Below are positions 18,240-26,459 of a stretch of DNA of 64,000 nt, piece by piece (position 1 is the first letter of the stretch; every line of letters starts with the position of its first letter). The translations under genes and the position numbers were made by a program. This DNA is from Tigheibacillus halophilus. Its GTDB lineage: Bacteria; Bacillota; Bacilli; Bacillales; Amphibacillaceae. The notes under the pieces were generated by a model, which was given only the letters and a program-made list of their open reading frames with translations, ran no database searches and was not told the DNA's origin. Location: the NCBI RefSeq assembly GCF_042683165.1, contig NZ_JBHUIZ010000015.1, positions 1-64,000 of the forward strand, written 5' to 3'.

Positions 18240-18425
18240 GTGAGTAGATTAAGCGTAGGAGCGTCTATATTTACAGCCATATTTACGGGGATAACGGTTT
18301 TTTTATGCTTTTCTTTTTTTCCTGATAGCCATGTTATTATCAAGGCTCTTATCGCTGGATTATTGGCCTTGCTCGGACAATTAATTGGAGGCGAATTATT
18401 TCCAAAGATAAGTAGGACTGACTGA
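18240..18425 (+). CDS. Small two-helix membrane protein
   Basis: The 61-residue hydrophobic protein has two likely transmembrane helices (about 7-27 and 33-52) and a short charged tail (ISRTD). GTG at 18240 follows a TATGGAGG site. The open frame extends further upstream to 18165, but that part overlaps the intergenic element. I do not recognise the family. Confidence 0.65.
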   Translation: MSRLSVGASIFTAIFTGITVFLCFSFFPDSHVIIKALIAGLLALLGQLIGGELFPKISRTD

Positions 18426-18491
18426 ACCCGCTCAAAAGATAATTCCAGAAGTAGTTCAGGTGGTTGCATACGATCGGAGGGATGAGGTGAG

Positions 18492-18824
18492 ATGTCAAAG
18501 ACGTTGAAAGCATTAGCAATCATTGTTTTGCTAACTATTGTTGGATGTGGTTGTTCTAATTCAATAAACAGAAGTGTAGAGAAAACCAATGGCGGCAAAA
18601 CGACAACCCACTTTTTCACAGGGACAATCAAGGAAATCAACGGTGACCATGCGCTTGTTCACGCTGAATTAGGAGGCGGAAAAGGGGATATCCTTGTAGA
18701 CCTTTCCGTTAATAGCGATAAAACATTTCAAATCAGAGACGAGATAAAGGTAGCATATGACGGCACAATTAAAGAATCAAATCCTGCTCAAATTAATACG
18801 CTTACTGTTGATTTGGCTGATTGA
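18492..18824 (+). CDS. Small lipoprotein, DUF3221-like
   Basis: The 110-residue protein has an N-terminal lipoprotein signal, with LTIVGCGC providing the modified cysteine (Cys19 or Cys21). A compact OB-like beta domain follows (FTGTIKEINGDHALVHAEL, then GDILVDLSV and DEIKVAYDGTI). This resembles the DUF3221 (YobA-like) family, but I hold the name loosely. It should be anchored on the outer face of the membrane. The start follows GGAGGGATGAGGTGAG. Confidence 0.65.
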   Translation: MSKTLKALAIIVLLTIVGCGCSNSINRSVEKTNGGKTTTHFFTGTIKEINGDHALVHAELGGGKGDILVDLSVNSDKTFQIRDEIKVAYDGTIKESNPAQINTLTVDLAD

Positions 18825-18835
18825 TGAGTGTTCCG

Positions 18836-18905
18836 TTATCGGATGTGATTGCTTAATAAGCGAGCGCGTCCATACCGTACAATCGGGTCATACTGTGGAA
18901 TAAAG
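18836..18905 (+). repeat. Intergenic element copy (full length)
   Basis: It has the left part (GGATGTGATTGCTTAATAAG with GAGCGCGTCC) and the tail box ATCGGGTCATACTGTG plus GAATAAAG. It lies between the lipoprotein stop and the DUF402 gene. Confidence 0.7.
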
Positions 18906-19008
18906 TATGAAGGCGGATGAACCACTGATTTCGGGGTTCAGGGCTTGATGTAGTGGTTCATAAGCCGGATGAATAGGATGTGTTCAACGGTACAAAAGGA
19001 GCATGAAG

Positions 19009-19506
19009 ATGGCTGGTAATATCGTAAAGATTAAAGCTTTGAAGTATCCTAATCTTCCCCATTACGAATGGGAGGGCGAAATTCTTCAAATATCATCTGA
19101 TTACGTGCTAGTAAAATCTAAACCGGGACGGCAATTGATCCACCACACGAAAAATGCTGTTTTTACAATAAATAATACATCTTTAGAGTATTTTTCATTG
19201 AAAGAGTGGTTTACGGCTGCAATGGAAATTGATGAGGGAAATATCGTATCTTATTATTGCAATGTGGCAAAGCCTTGTCTATTAAATAATAGTGTGCTTA
19301 GCTTCATTGACTTAGATTTGGATCTAGTGCGAAAAAAGAATGAGAACTGGAAAGTTGTCGATAATGAGGAATTTGAAACAAATAGTATTAAATATGGATA
19401 TCCCCTTGAATTGAAAAAAGAGACAATAAAAGCATTGAAAAGATTGAAGGCCAGGGTAAGAAAAGGTGATTTTCCTTTTAATAGGCAAATAGCTAAATGG
19501 ATGTAA
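19009..19506 (+). CDS. DUF402-domain protein
   Basis: The 165-residue protein matches the DUF402 fold: a basic N-terminal strand region, then YYCNVAKPCLLNN and the acidic SFIDLDLDLV stretch. In characterised relatives the acidic stretch binds divalent metal and the enzymes cleave nucleoside di- or triphosphates. The substrate here is not known. AAAAGGAG ends 7 bases before the ATG at 19009; the ATG at 19003 is too close. The C terminus is Arg/Lys-rich. Confidence 0.75.
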   Translation: MAGNIVKIKALKYPNLPHYEWEGEILQISSDYVLVKSKPGRQLIHHTKNAVFTINNTSLEYFSLKEWFTAAMEIDEGNIVSYYCNVAKPCLLNNSVLSFIDLDLDLVRKKNENWKVVDNEEFETNSIKYGYPLELKKETIKALKRLKARVRKGDFPFNRQIAKWM

Positions 19507-19553
19507 GTCTTTCAACTAATTGTATAAATTTCCATCACAGAAGGAGAAATATT

Positions 19554-20449
19554 ATGTCTGGATATATTACAGTTGAAAATAAGAATATTTATTATGAGGT
19601 TCATGGTGGGACTCATTTGCCTGTATTTTTGTATTTACATGGGGGCCAGGTGCAGGTTCTTATGATTTTATTGAACATCAAAGTCAACGACTTTCAAAGT
19701 TTATGAGAGTCATTGCAATCGATCAAAGAGGGGTACTTCGATCGGAACCTATTAAAGATGAGGAGTCATTCGGAATCTTTGATCTGATAAAGGACTGTGA
19801 AGCTATTCGAGAGCAATTGGATATCGAAAAATGGGGTATTATTGGCCACTCATTTGGTGGTTATTTAGCTGTACAATATCAATTGCATTATCCTGAAAGA
19901 GTGACGCAACTTCTTTTAGAATGCCCTATGTTTGATTTTGAAAGCAGCGCACGCTCACTTTTGATGGGCGCTATTCAGGAATACAAGAGACTGGGACAAG
20001 ATAAAATGGCGGGAGAGTTTTTGGTTTCTACAAAAATAACTGATACTAAAAAGATTTGGTACAAATGTATAGAGGCTCTCCGTAACCTGGGCGATAATAA
20101 GGACAATTTATATGTCTATGGGGAGCAGAAACATTTTTTTGATCGTCTTGTTGAAGAGTCTGGACTTCCACAAGAAAACTGGGAACGAGCCGTGAACCAT
20201 CAACAAAAGTTATATCAGGAAGGGAGCGTTTTTGAATCACTTCTTTCTAAACTTGATTCCATTCGCTGTCCAATGTTGTTGATGAAAGGCAAATATGACT
20301 GGGTAACTGCAGAAGATCAACTTGCTGTGTTCGCTAACAGTCAATCCAATCGTAAAATATCAATGTTTAACTACAGTGGGCATTTTCCCAGGTTTGAAGA
20401 ACCTGAACTGTATGCCCAAATAATAAAAGATTTCTTAATCCAAACTTAA
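19554..20449 (+). pseudogene. Alpha/beta hydrolase gene with a frameshift in a G run
   Basis: Read with one frame change, the gene encodes a full alpha/beta hydrolase of the proline iminopeptidase-like group. It has the oxyanion motif HGGPG near residue 31, IAIDQRGVLRSEP, and the nucleophile elbow GHSFGG. A catalytic aspartate is likely in KGKYDWVTAEDQ and the histidine in YSGHFPRFEEP. At 19641-19650 the run after CAT (GGGGGCC) is one base off, so the first 30-odd residues sit in one frame and the rest in another. The start follows AAGGAG. It may be a real mutation or a read error. Confidence 0.75.
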
Positions 20450-20451
20450 GT

Positions 20452-20485
20452 GATCGGGCAATTTAATTTAATTAATGGAATAACG
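20452..20485 (+). repeat. Intergenic element copy (partial)
   Basis: GATCGGGCAATTTAATTTA and GGAATAAC resemble the tail-box part of the element. It lies directly after the hydrolase stop. Confidence 0.4.
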
Positions 20486-20556
20486 TACATTTTTTATGGC
20501 CTCAAGCAATCAAAATTATAAAAGCTGATAAAAGGCACACAAATGAAATTGCAAAA

Positions 20557-21012
20557 GTGTGTGCCGAGGGGTATTGGGCAATTTACGGTGATACGCACCC
20601 TAAAGAATATATCAATAGAATTGTAAGTGAGTTTTATAATATTGACAGAATATCTGAAGAAGTGACTGTATCAAACAGGCATTGGGGTGGTTATTTTGTT
20701 GCAATAGAGAATGAAAAAGTCGTTGGTGCAGGTGGTGGCGGTATGATTGGTGAGACTACAGGGGAAGTTTTTGTATTATATCTTGATCCTACAAGAAGAA
20801 ACGAAGGGATAGGTACGTGGATATTAAATGCAATTACCTTCCAGCAAAAGAAATTTGGTGCTGACGAACAATGGGTTTCTGTGCAAAAAGGAAATCAGAA
20901 GGGGATTCCTTTCTATGAAGCGAAGGGTTTTTCTTTTAAATATGAAAAGGAAGGTTACGGCAATGAGAAGGAAGAGAAATTCGTATCGTTGAGGTACTGC
21001 CGACCGATATAA
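20557..21012 (+). CDS. GNAT acetyltransferase with an unclear N terminus
   Basis: The product has a complete GNAT core: VFVLYLDPTRRNEGIGTWIL is the acetyl-CoA loop, and GIPFYEAKGFSFKYE follows. The homologous-looking frame continues upstream of the GTG at 20557 through IKIIKADKRHTNEIAKV, which is the expected first strand of a GNAT. No start codon or ribosome site exists there. An ATG at about 20499 lies in a different frame. The start region has probably been damaged by a base gain or loss or by the joining of the preceding element. Activity is doubtful. Confidence 0.6.
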   Translation: MCAEGYWAIYGDTHPKEYINRIVSEFYNIDRISEEVTVSNRHWGGYFVAIENEKVVGAGGGGMIGETTGEVFVLYLDPTRRNEGIGTWILNAITFQQKKFGADEQWVSVQKGNQKGIPFYEAKGFSFKYEKEGYGNEKEEKFVSLRYCRPI

Positions 21013-21072
21013 TTCTTTAGACAAAAATCGTGTGCAATTGTTACAAGTATAATAAAACATGGGGAGTAGTGT

Positions 21073-21524
21073 ATGGGGGAATATGAGATTGAACAGGTTA
21101 TTAATCTGTTGAGTTATGATTTGGAAACTTTAGTAAAGCAAAGTAAAGAGGAAGGTTTTCGTTTTGTAGAACGGTTATTGAATGATTACAAAAATGGTAG
21201 TAATATGTTTAGCCATTGTGGTGAAGGGATTTTTGGTGTATTTAATAATGAGGGCGTCATTGTCGCTATCGGAGGCCTAAACAAAGACCTGTTTTCTAAT
21301 GAGCACAATATATAGGCAGACTGAGAAGGTTTTATGTTAATCGGGAGTACAGAAGGAACGGTATCGGCAGCATGCTGGTTAAAAGGATAATTAACGAAGC
21401 AAGAAAGTGTTATAAAATTTTAGTGTTACATACGGATACTAGGCAAGCAGATAATTTTTACACCTCTATTGGATTTTCAAAGGGTAATCTTTATCCAAAT
21501 TCAAGTCACTTTATGGAACTTTAA
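21073..21524 (+). pseudogene. GNAT acetyltransferase broken by a 2-base insertion
   Basis: The first part (MGEYEIEQVINLLSYDL to GGLNKDLFSNEHN) is followed in another frame by GRLRRFYVNREYRRNGIGSM and LHTDTRQADNFYTSIGFSKG. Together they form a normal GNAT of about 150 residues. The break is at 21308-21316, where ATATATAG carries an extra TA relative to the expected ATATAG, giving a premature stop. There is a GGGGAG ribosome site before the start. Confidence 0.75.
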
Positions 21525-21575
21525 AGCTAAAATATGTATTAAGCTGTTGAAAATATTTAAGGTTGACCTTCATCA

Positions 21576-21632
21576 ATCAGGCGATAATCGCATAATATGG
21601 TGTTCTGGAATCGAGCCAGTTAATTGAATAAC
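21576..21632 (+). repeat. Intergenic element copy
   Basis: CAGGCGATAATCGCATAATA is followed by the tail box ATCGAGCCAGTTAATTG plus AATAACA. Confidence 0.6.
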
Positions 21633-21712
21633 ATATTGTGAAAAGATAGTTTGAACCTAAATTAGATTATCGCACGCAGTATGCGAAAATTATGGGGAAG
21701 GGACTGTAAAAA

Positions 21713-21952
21713 ATGAAGAAGCTTGCACATTCCGAGTGGAGATTAAGTGTAATGGCTCTAACGGCACTTCTTGGGACATTTGGTGCAATCTTTATCCTCC
21801 AACGTGAACTGAACTTAACATTTGTGATATGGTATCTGTCCGTTTTTGCATTAGTGGTGGCTAGTAATGCGATTTACGTGTTCTATAAGAAAAAGAAAAA
21901 AACAGGGCGGAAAACGAGAATCAAAAAAACGGTTAGTTCTGAACCAGACTGA
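21713..21952 (+). CDS. Small two-helix membrane protein
   Basis: The 79-residue protein has two hydrophobic segments (about 13-29 and 36-55) and a strongly basic tail (KKKKKTGRKTRIKK), so the C terminus is probably cytoplasmic. The ATG is preceded by GGGGAAGGGA. The family is not recognised. Confidence 0.6.
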   Translation: MKKLAHSEWRLSVMALTALLGTFGAIFILQRELNLTFVIWYLSVFALVVASNAIYVFYKKKKKTGRKTRIKKTVSSEPD

Positions 21953-22033
21953 GAGAAAAGCCCGAACCCCTTAATGGACAGAATTCCCGGTTGGATTTAC
22001 TTGCTATGGATCATCTCGAACTTAACGTTTAAA

Positions 22034-22092
22034 CAAACAGGCATAATTGTGGCATATCGGTAGTTTGAATCGGTCCAGGTCGTTTAATAAGT
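22034..22092 (+). repeat. Intergenic element copy
   Basis: ACAGGCATAATTGTGGCATA is followed by ATCGGTCCAGGTCGTTTA and ATAAG, which correspond to the left part and the tail box. Confidence 0.65.
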
Positions 22093-22123
22093 AATTATCA
22101 AAAGGAGCGGATGGGAGTTTAGA

Positions 22124-22297
22124 ATGAAATATATAATTACTAGTATTGTCATGTCTTTGGTAGGCTTATGCCTGATACTTGTAGGATTATTTTCGCTAGA
22201 AATGATTTACGGTTATATTATTGCCGGCATCATTGTCAGTTATCTAGGTTCAGCTATATTGGTGGCTGGAAGTATTAAAAGGTATAAAAGTAAGTAA
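22124..22297 (+). CDS. Small two-helix membrane protein (57 residues)
   Basis: The frame MKYIITSIVMSLVGLCLILV to KRYKSK encodes two transmembrane helices and a basic tail. AAAAGGAG lies some 15 bases upstream, and GGGAG is closer. The gene starts 32 bases after an intergenic element and ends 18 bases before the next one. Confidence 0.6.
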   Translation: MKYIITSIVMSLVGLCLILVGLFSLEMIYGYIIAGIIVSYLGSAILVAGSIKRYKSK

Positions 22298-22314
22298 AGA
22301 AAAGAATCTATACC

Positions 22315-22380
22315 CAATCGGCGCTTTAAGGGAGTAAGGAGTGTCAAAAATTCATATCGGGCCGTATTGTTAAGCAGCTC
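22315..22380 (+). repeat. Intergenic element copy
   Basis: AATCGGCGCTTTAAGGGAGT and then ATATCGGGCCGTATTGTTAA fit the two-part element, between the 57-residue membrane gene and the HIT gene. Confidence 0.6.
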
Positions 22381-22415
22381 ATGTAAAAGGGACCCGGACA
22401 AATATAGGGGGAAGA

Positions 22416-22847
22416 ATGGAGAATTGTATCTTTTGTAAAATAATATCAAGAAATGAAGGCGCCTTCATAATTTATGAAAATGATTATGTTTGCTGCTTTT
22501 TAGATAAATACCCTATTAGTAAGGGCCATATTCTTGTGGTTCCCAAAAAGCATTATCGAGAATTTAAAGAAGTTGATCAAGAAACTTTAAGCGAGATTAT
22601 TCTTACAGCGCAACAAATTGCGATTGCTGTTGAGAAGTTGCTAAAAACAGATGGAATTACAATCATGCAGGAAAATGGAGCATTTAAAGATGTGGAGCAT
22701 TACCATATGCATATTGTTCCCCGTTTTATAAATGACGGGTTTACTTGGGTGGAACCGAAGACTAAGATTCCTAAAGAAGCATTTAAATCATTGAGTGACA
22801 ATTTGGAAAAGACGTTAGCAGAAACTTTTAAATACCTGGGGAGCTAA
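22416..22847 (+). CDS. HIT-family nucleotide hydrolase or transferase
   Basis: The 143-residue cytoplasmic protein is of the histidine-triad family. The catalytic motif is HYHMHIVPR near residues 97-105, and the N-terminal CIFCKIISR zinc-like pair is typical. Members hydrolyse AMP-linked compounds such as adenosine phosphoramidates. The ATG follows AGGGGGAAGA. It lies downstream of an intergenic element and has no obvious partner gene. Confidence 0.85.
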   Translation: MENCIFCKIISRNEGAFIIYENDYVCCFLDKYPISKGHILVVPKKHYREFKEVDQETLSEIILTAQQIAIAVEKLLKTDGITIMQENGAFKDVEHYHMHIVPRFINDGFTWVEPKTKIPKEAFKSLSDNLEKTLAETFKYLGS

Positions 22848-22872
22848 TAGGAGGAACCACAGCAAACGGGTA

Positions 22873-23031
22873 CGATGGTGGAAGATCATAAAAAACTCAT
22901 GATTACATGGAAACAAAGTAACGAAAATCAAAATGATCGTTTTCCAACGTCGTCTTCAAACTATCTTTTTAGTTTACCGATTATCATTCAGTGTATAGTT
23001 TCCTTCGAGTATAGTATTTGCAATGTTCCTT
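22873..23031 (+). CDS. Doubtful small ORF
   Basis: A 52-codon frame starting MVEDHKKLMITWKQSNENQN has an upstream AGGAGG that is too far (about 20 bases) for a confident start. No family is recognised. It may be a gene remnant between the HIT gene and the next membrane gene. Confidence 0.2.
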
Positions 23032-23072
23032 AATATTACGCAAGATGAGTTTATCAATAAGTTGGAGGTGAT

Positions 23073-23297
23073 ATGATGAATTTGCTTAACATCTCTCTTG
23101 TAATAGTTTCAATGGCGGGACTGCTACTGCTCGTTTTTAGTTTCAAGAAGAAATCCCAATCCCCTATTCTGCTGGGTGGAATTGCTTTCATTGCGCCAAT
23201 ATTTTACTTCCTGGGGTGGATTTCCTTTTTACCTATTGTTCCTGTGATTGCATTGGCAATTTCGTATATAGGAAAGAAAAACGTACATTATACTTAA
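23073..23297 (+). CDS. Small two- to three-helix membrane protein
   Basis: The 74-residue hydrophobic protein has segments at about 5-20, 32-48 and 51-66, and a short basic tail. The start is ATGATG after TTGGAGGTGAT. The family is not recognised. It is followed by a partial intergenic element. Confidence 0.65.
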   Translation: MMNLLNISLVIVSMAGLLLLVFSFKKKSQSPILLGGIAFIAPIFYFLGWISFLPIVPVIALAISYIGKKNVHYT

Positions 23298-23334
23298 ATT
23301 ATTTAAATTGTATAAAAGGGACCCAAAATTTGAA

Positions 23335-23380
23335 ATATGGAACTGCGCCCATTCAGCAATGGAGCTAGATTGTAATAAGT
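23335..23380 (+). repeat. Intergenic element copy (partial)
   Basis: ACTGCGCCCATTCAGCAATG and GAGCTAGATTGTAATAAG match the right arm of the hairpin and the tail box. Confidence 0.55.
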
Positions 23381-23405
23381 GAGGTACTAATACTAGGGGG
23401 TAAAA

Positions 23406-23756
23406 ATTATTACCATAATTATTATTTTTGCTTTTATTGTTGTTTTGATGATTTTGTTAGGAGTTATATTTTTTCTGGGGAAAGGTCCTTCGCTGATAGC
23501 TGGATTTAATACATTATCAAAAGAGGAAAAAGAAAAATATGATACGGTTGCACTTGGGATATTCATGGGGAAAATGATGTTCGCCTTATCTTTTAGCGTA
23601 GTTCTTTGGTTAATCAGCCAAATTTATGACATGAACTGGTTATTTTATTTTGGTCTAGTTTTATTTATCGGATTATTTGTTTTTTTGCTAGAAACAGATT
23701 TAAAAAGATGTAGTACAGCAATCGGGCCAGATTGTGAAGGAATTACTAAGTCTTAA
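23406..23756 (+). CDS. DUF3784-family membrane protein with a non-standard start
   Basis: The protein matches the DUF3784 family: KGPSLIAGFNTLSKEEKEKYD is its hallmark loop after the first helix, followed by two more helices. The first ATG (23445) would cut off most of helix 1. The frame continues upstream to a good AGGGGGT site, after which the first codons are ATT ATT ACC ATA, with no ATG, GTG or TTG. Either translation starts at ATT (23406 or 23409), or the start codon has mutated and the gene is silent. Confidence 0.65.
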   Translation: MITIIIIFAFIVVLMILLGVIFFLGKGPSLIAGFNTLSKEEKEKYDTVALGIFMGKMMFALSFSVVLWLISQIYDMNWLFYFGLVLFIGLFVFLLETDLKRCSTAIGPDCEGITKS

Positions 23757-23802
23757 TAAGAATATTACTAATTGAGGAATTGAAATAGAGGAGAGGATAA
23801 AA

Positions 23803-24165
23803 TTGAAGCAATATACGTGGTACTTTAATCTTTCAGGTCAGGTACAAGTTTATGAAGGTAACATTAATGAATCTCTAATAAAAGATGTTTACACGATGGA
23901 AGATGCTATGAAAGACCAATCGATTAAGCATGAGCATTTTAAACCTGTACACAAGAAAAGATATTCAGGGATAAAAGGTTTATTCAATAATGAACAAACT
24001 ACCACTTGGGAAGTTGATAATGTTACCTATGAAGAACGTCCACAAATTAAATATTGGATCCCAGAAGAACATGCAGAAACATTCTTTTTTTGTATAGAAG
24101 AACTGACTCCACCACCGGGTTCCTATGGTGTAACAGAGATTGATATTAGTGAGTTCTTGGATTAG
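23803..24165 (+). CDS. Conserved-looking small soluble protein, unknown function
   Basis: The 120-residue acidic protein is rich in aromatic residues, with no signal peptide and no family that I recognise. It ends GSYGVTEIDISEFLD. It starts with TTG after GAGGAGAGGATAAAA. It sits between the DUF3784 gene and an intergenic element. Confidence 0.55.
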   Translation: MKQYTWYFNLSGQVQVYEGNINESLIKDVYTMEDAMKDQSIKHEHFKPVHKKRYSGIKGLFNNEQTTTWEVDNVTYEERPQIKYWIPEEHAETFFFCIEELTPPPGSYGVTEIDISEFLD

Positions 24166-24215
24166 TGACTAGTTTTTGGTTCGTTATAATAGGTTCAATT
24201 TCATTATTCAACAAA

Positions 24216-24283
24216 CATGGCGCGTTTGTCGCATAAAACATCGTGCCCTTTATGTCATATAAGCGCCAGATTGTGTAATAAGT
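24216..24283 (+). repeat. Intergenic element copy (full length)
   Basis: GGCGCGTTTGTCGCATAAAA and ATCGTGCCC form the hairpin part, followed by the clean tail AGCGCCAGATTGTG plus TAATAAG. It is one of the best copies. Confidence 0.75.
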
Positions 24284-24304
24284 ATAGGTAAAGGGGGTGA
24301 AAAA

Positions 24305-24580
24305 ATGAATGCATTAATGTTAGAAGGATGGACACCGATACTACTAATTGGAATTGTTGTTGCTATTATTATCTTTTTTATATCTCGCAAGGTTTCAAGA
24401 AAATATCTTTTTTCAATGGCCATCATATTAACCTTAATCTGTTTCGGGGTACTTGCTTATAGTGTCATCGGTGTTGGAGGCTGGGAAGGTATGGGATTAG
24501 GATTTGTTACAATAAGTGTTTCCCTGGGGATATGGATAGGAACTATAATTGGAGCGATTAAACAGAAAAAGGGATATTGA
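24305..24580 (+). CDS. Small three-helix membrane protein
   Basis: The 91-residue protein has helices at about 10-27, 36-52 and 62-83, and a basic C terminus (KQKKGY). The ATG follows AAAGGGGGTG. Family not recognised. It directly follows a full intergenic element by 22 bases. Confidence 0.6.
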   Translation: MNALMLEGWTPILLIGIVVAIIIFFISRKVSRKYLFSMAIILTLICFGVLAYSVIGVGGWEGMGLGFVTISVSLGIWIGTIIGAIKQKKGY

Positions 24581-24597
24581 ATATAAAAACAATTACG

Positions 24598-24630
24598 AAC
24601 CAGCCTCAAACATGTTTCTACAAGGAGGGG
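24598..24630 (-). repeat. Short repeat shared with the type I toxin locus at 32860
   Basis: A 33-base stretch (ACCAGCCTCAAACATGTTTC then TACAAGGAGGGG) matches 32860-32892 with one difference. At 32 kb this lies at the 5' side of the toxin transcript on the minus strand. Here no toxin ORF follows, so it is probably a leftover of a second locus. Confidence 0.6.
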
Positions 24631-24715
24631 GTGGACAGTATTACGGACGGGATCAAGTCCCACGGGCGCGAACGTCCTACCCCGGCTTCCCTAAGCATAA
24701 AACCTATAAAAAATA

Positions 24716-24741
24716 GGTCAACCAGAAATAACTGGTTAACC
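24716..24741. terminator. Hairpin with GGTCAACCAG/CTGGTTAACC arms
   Basis: A 10-bp stem with one mismatch and a 6-base loop. It is a possible terminator, although no T-run follows. A similar but longer hairpin occurs at 53563. Confidence 0.4.
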
Positions 24742-24784
24742 ATATAATACGAAATTGGTTGTATAGTGATTTTATTCTAAGCAA

Positions 24785-24864
24785 CGGGGCATAAAGCTTA
24801 TTCCAGAATAGGGCGCAATAATGGAACAAGATTGTGCTGGAATCGGTCCATTTTACTGAATCGA
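24785..24864 (+). repeat. Intergenic element copy (full length, left part doubled)
   Basis: GGGGCATAAAGCTTATTCCA precedes AGAATAGGGCGCAATAATGG, then ATCGGTCCATTTTACTG plus AATCG. It looks like two joined left parts and one tail box. Confidence 0.65.
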
Positions 24865-24901
24865 TGAATTAATTCACCATTTTAGAAGGGAGAGAAAAAT
24901 A

Positions 24902-25567
24902 ATGTCTCAATCACTAATCTTTGATATGGATGGAACACTATTTCAGACAGATAAAATATTAGAATTATCACTTGATGATACTTTTAACCATTTACGGTCA
25001 CTAAGCTTGTGGGATACAGATACCCCTATTGATAAATACCGTGAAATAATGGGTGTACCTTTGCCAAAGGTTTGGGAAGCTCTGTTACCTAATCATTCAA
25101 ATGAAGTAAAGAAACAAACTGATTCTTATTTTCTAGAAAGACTAATTGATAACATCAGCAGTGGAAAAGGAGCTTTATATCCAAATGTAAAGGAAGTTTT
25201 CAGTTACTTAAAAGAAAACAATTATTCAATTTACATAGCTAGTAATGGCTTGGTGGAATATTTACAAGCAATTGTAAGTTATTATGATTTGGATAATTGG
25301 GTTACTGAAACATTTAGTATTCAACAAATCCAAACGCTCGATAAAGGAGATTTAGTTAAAACGATTTTAAAGAAATATGACATCAGAAATGCAGCAGTCG
25401 TCGGTGACCGTCTATCTGATATAAATGCTGCTAAAGATAATGGGTTAATTGCAATTGGATGTAATTTTGATTTTGCACAAGTGAATGAACTTACCCAAGC
25501 AGATTTTGTAATAGATGACTTAATTGAGCTTAAAACAATATTACCAAAAGCAAAAGTAGTTAAGTGA
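24902..25567 (+). CDS. HAD-family phosphatase (phosphoglycolate phosphatase-like)
   Basis: The 221-residue cytoplasmic HAD hydrolase has the nucleophile motif FDMDGTLFQTD, motif II in IYIASNGLVEYL, motif III lysine in TLDKGDLVKTILKK, and motif IV acids in VVGDRLSDINAAKDNG. The helical cap between motifs I and II is of the phosphoglycolate phosphatase (Gph) kind. The substrate is unknown. The ATG follows AGGGAGAG, and an intergenic element lies just before and after the gene. Confidence 0.85.
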   Translation: MSQSLIFDMDGTLFQTDKILELSLDDTFNHLRSLSLWDTDTPIDKYREIMGVPLPKVWEALLPNHSNEVKKQTDSYFLERLIDNISSGKGALYPNVKEVFSYLKENNYSIYIASNGLVEYLQAIVSYYDLDNWVTETFSIQQIQTLDKGDLVKTILKKYDIRNAAVVGDRLSDINAAKDNGLIAIGCNFDFAQVNELTQADFVIDDLIELKTILPKAKVVK

Positions 25568-25618
25568 ACAAGGGTCTTTCATAACAACTGTAGACCGTAT
25601 ATCTTATATATCAATCTT

Positions 25619-25690
25619 CCAGAATAGGGCGCAATTCTAAAATAAGGATCCGCGCCCTGCATTGAAGAATCAAGCCAAATAGTTTATATC
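25619..25690 (+). repeat. Intergenic element copy (full length)
   Basis: GGGCGCAATTCTAAAATAAG and GATCCGCGCCC form the hairpin; the tail part is AATCAAGCCAAATAG. Nearly the same hairpin occurs at 37300. Confidence 0.75.
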
Positions 25691-25781
25691 CACAGTTTTA
25701 TTTTTAATTTGGTTGTTATTTGCTTTGCAAAACGGTAAGTACCAAAAACAAAATATAATTGCTGAAAATCAATCGTTAATA

Positions 25782-25835
25782 CAATCGGGTGCTTTTCTTG
25801 AACAAGAAAAAACGCCCTGCCTTATTTTTATGATA
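25782..25835 (+). repeat. Intergenic element copy
   Basis: ATCGGGTGCTTTTCTTGAAC and AACGCCCTGCCTTATTTT match the hairpin part. Between this copy and the next (25836-26025) is only a decayed stretch whose short frame (PITFRLVLKKHLNIHAQV) looks like the tail of a lost gene. Confidence 0.6.
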
Positions 25836-26025
25836 AACCAAAGAGTTTGTACCCTATTACATTTCGATTGGTATTGAAAAAGCATCTGAATATACATGCG
25901 CAAGTTTACAAGCTGATTATGACACTGAAAACAGAAAAATGAAAAGGACTGCTTCTTGCACCGACTAAAGTGTGAAAGCGTGCCATAAAGATTACGAAAA
26001 ACACTATGAAATTCGAAGAATAATG

Positions 26026-26095
26026 GAATCGGGTGCGATCGCAATAGCAGATGCCGTTCATATCGTACTATCGGAACATTATGTTGTTAAAAGAA
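26026..26095 (+). repeat. Intergenic element copy (full length)
   Basis: ATCGGGTGCGATCGCAATAG, GATGCCGTTCATATCGTA and ATCGGAACATTATGTTG plus TTAAAAG match all parts. It overlaps an open frame that runs into the next gene, which shows that the true start of that gene is downstream. Confidence 0.65.
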
Positions 26096-26121
26096 ACTTA
26101 AAAGCAAAGGGGGAATGGTAT

Positions 26122-26445
26122 ATGATCGATTCGGGTTGGCTTAATATTGGCAGTTTCGTGTTTGGGTTGATTGCTTGGATACTTCCTGTTGGGAAGCTTC
26201 TGCGAAATAACAAGCAAGGGAATCAGAAGTGGTTCACTTTTTCTGTTATGAGTATGAGTGCTTGTGCGGTATCGTTGTGTTTTCAAATTATAGAGATATA
26301 CTATCTGGTGACAATTGAAGATTGGTCTGCTCTTTCGGATACAATAGGTTTTGTGACGTTCGCAGCAACAGTACTACTCATTGTTACCATCATTTTAAAC
26401 ACAATTACTTTAATGGTTTACCGTGACAAAAAGCAAAGTACCTAA
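26122..26445 (+). CDS. Small membrane protein, three helices
   Basis: The 107-residue protein has hydrophobic segments at about 7-22, 38-58 and 72-95. The first helix is bounded by WLNIGSFVFGLIAWILPVGK. AAAGGGGGA before ATG 26122 fixes the start; the longer open frame to 25972 crosses an intergenic element. Family not recognised. Confidence 0.65.
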   Translation: MIDSGWLNIGSFVFGLIAWILPVGKLLRNNKQGNQKWFTFSVMSMSACAVSLCFQIIEIYYLVTIEDWSALSDTIGFVTFAATVLLIVTIILNTITLMVYRDKKQST

Positions 26446-26459
26446 TAGGTATAGTCTCT

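Noticed and set aside
24633..24690. Second complete toxin locus at 24.6 kb
   Set aside because: Only the 33-base 5' segment is shared. No hydrophobic peptide frame or terminator follows on the minus strand.
25972..26121. 50-residue N-terminal extension of the membrane protein at 26122
   Set aside because: This stretch is an intergenic element copy. A good ribosome site precedes ATG 26122.
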